A DNA stretch of 64,000 bases from Sphingobacteriaceae bacterium (GTDB lineage: Bacteria; Bacteroidota; Bacteroidia; Sphingobacteriales; Sphingobacteriaceae), in assembly GCA_014380615.1 (NCBI GenBank), contig JACMJM010000056.1:1-64000 (forward strand), read 5' to 3'. This document shows, piece by piece, positions 63,780 to 64,000 of this stretch. Every line of letters starts with the position of its first letter. Position 1 is the first letter of the stretch. The notes beneath the pieces are model-generated. The model ran no database searches, was not told the DNA's origin, and saw only the letters and a program-made list of their open reading frames with translations. The position numbers and the translations under genes are program-made.

Positions 63780-64000
63780 ATGGAAGCAGGTGATAGTAGT
63801 TCCATTGGGCTCCAGGTTTTCTGGACATTTTTTCTTGTTTTTCTAAACGGATTCTTTGTTGCTGCCGAATTCGCAATAGTTAAGGTGCGTGCATCGCAGA
63901 TCGAAATTAAAGCAAAATCCGGAAGCCGTGTCGCTAAAATTGCCAAGCATATTACCCAACATCTTGATGGGTATCTCGCAGCGACTCAGCTGGGTATCAC
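63780..64000 (+). CDS. CNNM/CorC-family (hemolysin-like) transporter, N-terminal part
   Basis: From ATG 63780 the visible 73 codons read MEAGDSSSIGLQVFWTFFL and then VFLNGFFVAAEFAIVKVRASQIE. The FLNGFFVAAEFAIVKVR signature marks the DUF21/CNNM membrane domain of CorC/TlyC-type proteins, usually followed by CBS domains. The later YLAATQLGIT is also conserved. The gene runs off the right edge. Confidence 0.9.
   Translation, partial: MEAGDSSSIGLQVFWTFFLVFLNGFFVAAEFAIVKVRASQIEIKAKSGSRVAKIAKHITQHLDGYLAATQLGI

Noticed and set aside
1-64000. CRISPR arrays, rRNA and tRNA genes
   Set aside because: No regularly spaced direct repeats were seen, and no cloverleaf or rRNA motifs could be recognised in the gaps by eye.

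Overview
The window looks like chromosomal DNA from a Bacteroidota bacterium, most likely family Sphingobacteriaceae (Pedobacter-like). The reasons are moderate GC, few Shine-Dalgarno sequences, several TAnnTTTG-like motifs just upstream of genes, a one-component propeller sensor kinase, an exbB-exbD-exbD-tonB cluster followed by a PstS-like lipoprotein and a TPR protein, an M61 PDZ protease, a short NuoG, and a SAM-II type leader before metK. The genus is an inference. I saw no rRNA, tRNA or CRISPR array.

Layout. Positions 1-2450 hold the 5' end of an IS1182-like transposase running off the left edge, a repeat-rich gap and a PL22-like oligogalacturonate lyase. 2455-5251 is a membrane PAS histidine kinase overlapping a single-domain response regulator. 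5320-5540 is one copy of a ~225 bp dispersed repeat. 5689-18097 is a mixed block: Omp85-type barrel, PAP2 phosphatase, propeller sensor kinase with a NarL-type regulator, ECF sigma factor, small proteins, sialate O-acetylesterase, a second membrane PAS kinase and a class C beta-lactamase-like hydrolase. 18200-19480 is an IS110-family element whose recombinase has an in-frame amber stop; its upstream non-coding part is a candidate bridge RNA. 19626-28848 is housekeeping: MazG, ComB, GcvT, RNase HII, PP2C phosphatase, glycosyltransferase and flippase-like pair, RuvC, HIT, GreA, and a GlcNAc-kinase-like ATPase with a response regulator. 28931-34904 is a MarR-adaptor-RND-TolC efflux operon with a palindromic operator candidate upstream. 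35024-43135 holds an M61 protease, a second dispersed repeat copy with a 19-bp-arm hairpin, a lipoprotein, a LytTR regulator, PlsC, Nudix, metK with its SAM-II leader, a DAG kinase-like protein and a SUI1-like factor.

The right third is two large operons. 43413-49208 encodes the energy-transducing complex ExbB-ExbD-ExbD-TonB, a small membrane protein, a PstS-like lipoprotein and a TPR protein, and ends in a clear intrinsic terminator. 49288-62506 encodes all fourteen Complex I subunits, nuoA to nuoN. Here nuoC and nuoD are separate, nuoG is truncated before the molybdopterin domain, and a ~173 bp palindromic repeat separates nuoF from nuoG. DedA, inorganic pyrophosphatase and the start of a CNNM/CorC transporter close the window.

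The most noteworthy signals are the IS110 element with its structured leader and amber codon, the SAM-II leader of metK, the palindromic insertion inside the nuo operon, a 13-bp-stem hairpin embedded in the coding start of the gene after tonB, and a dispersed repeat family found twice in convergent intergenic gaps.
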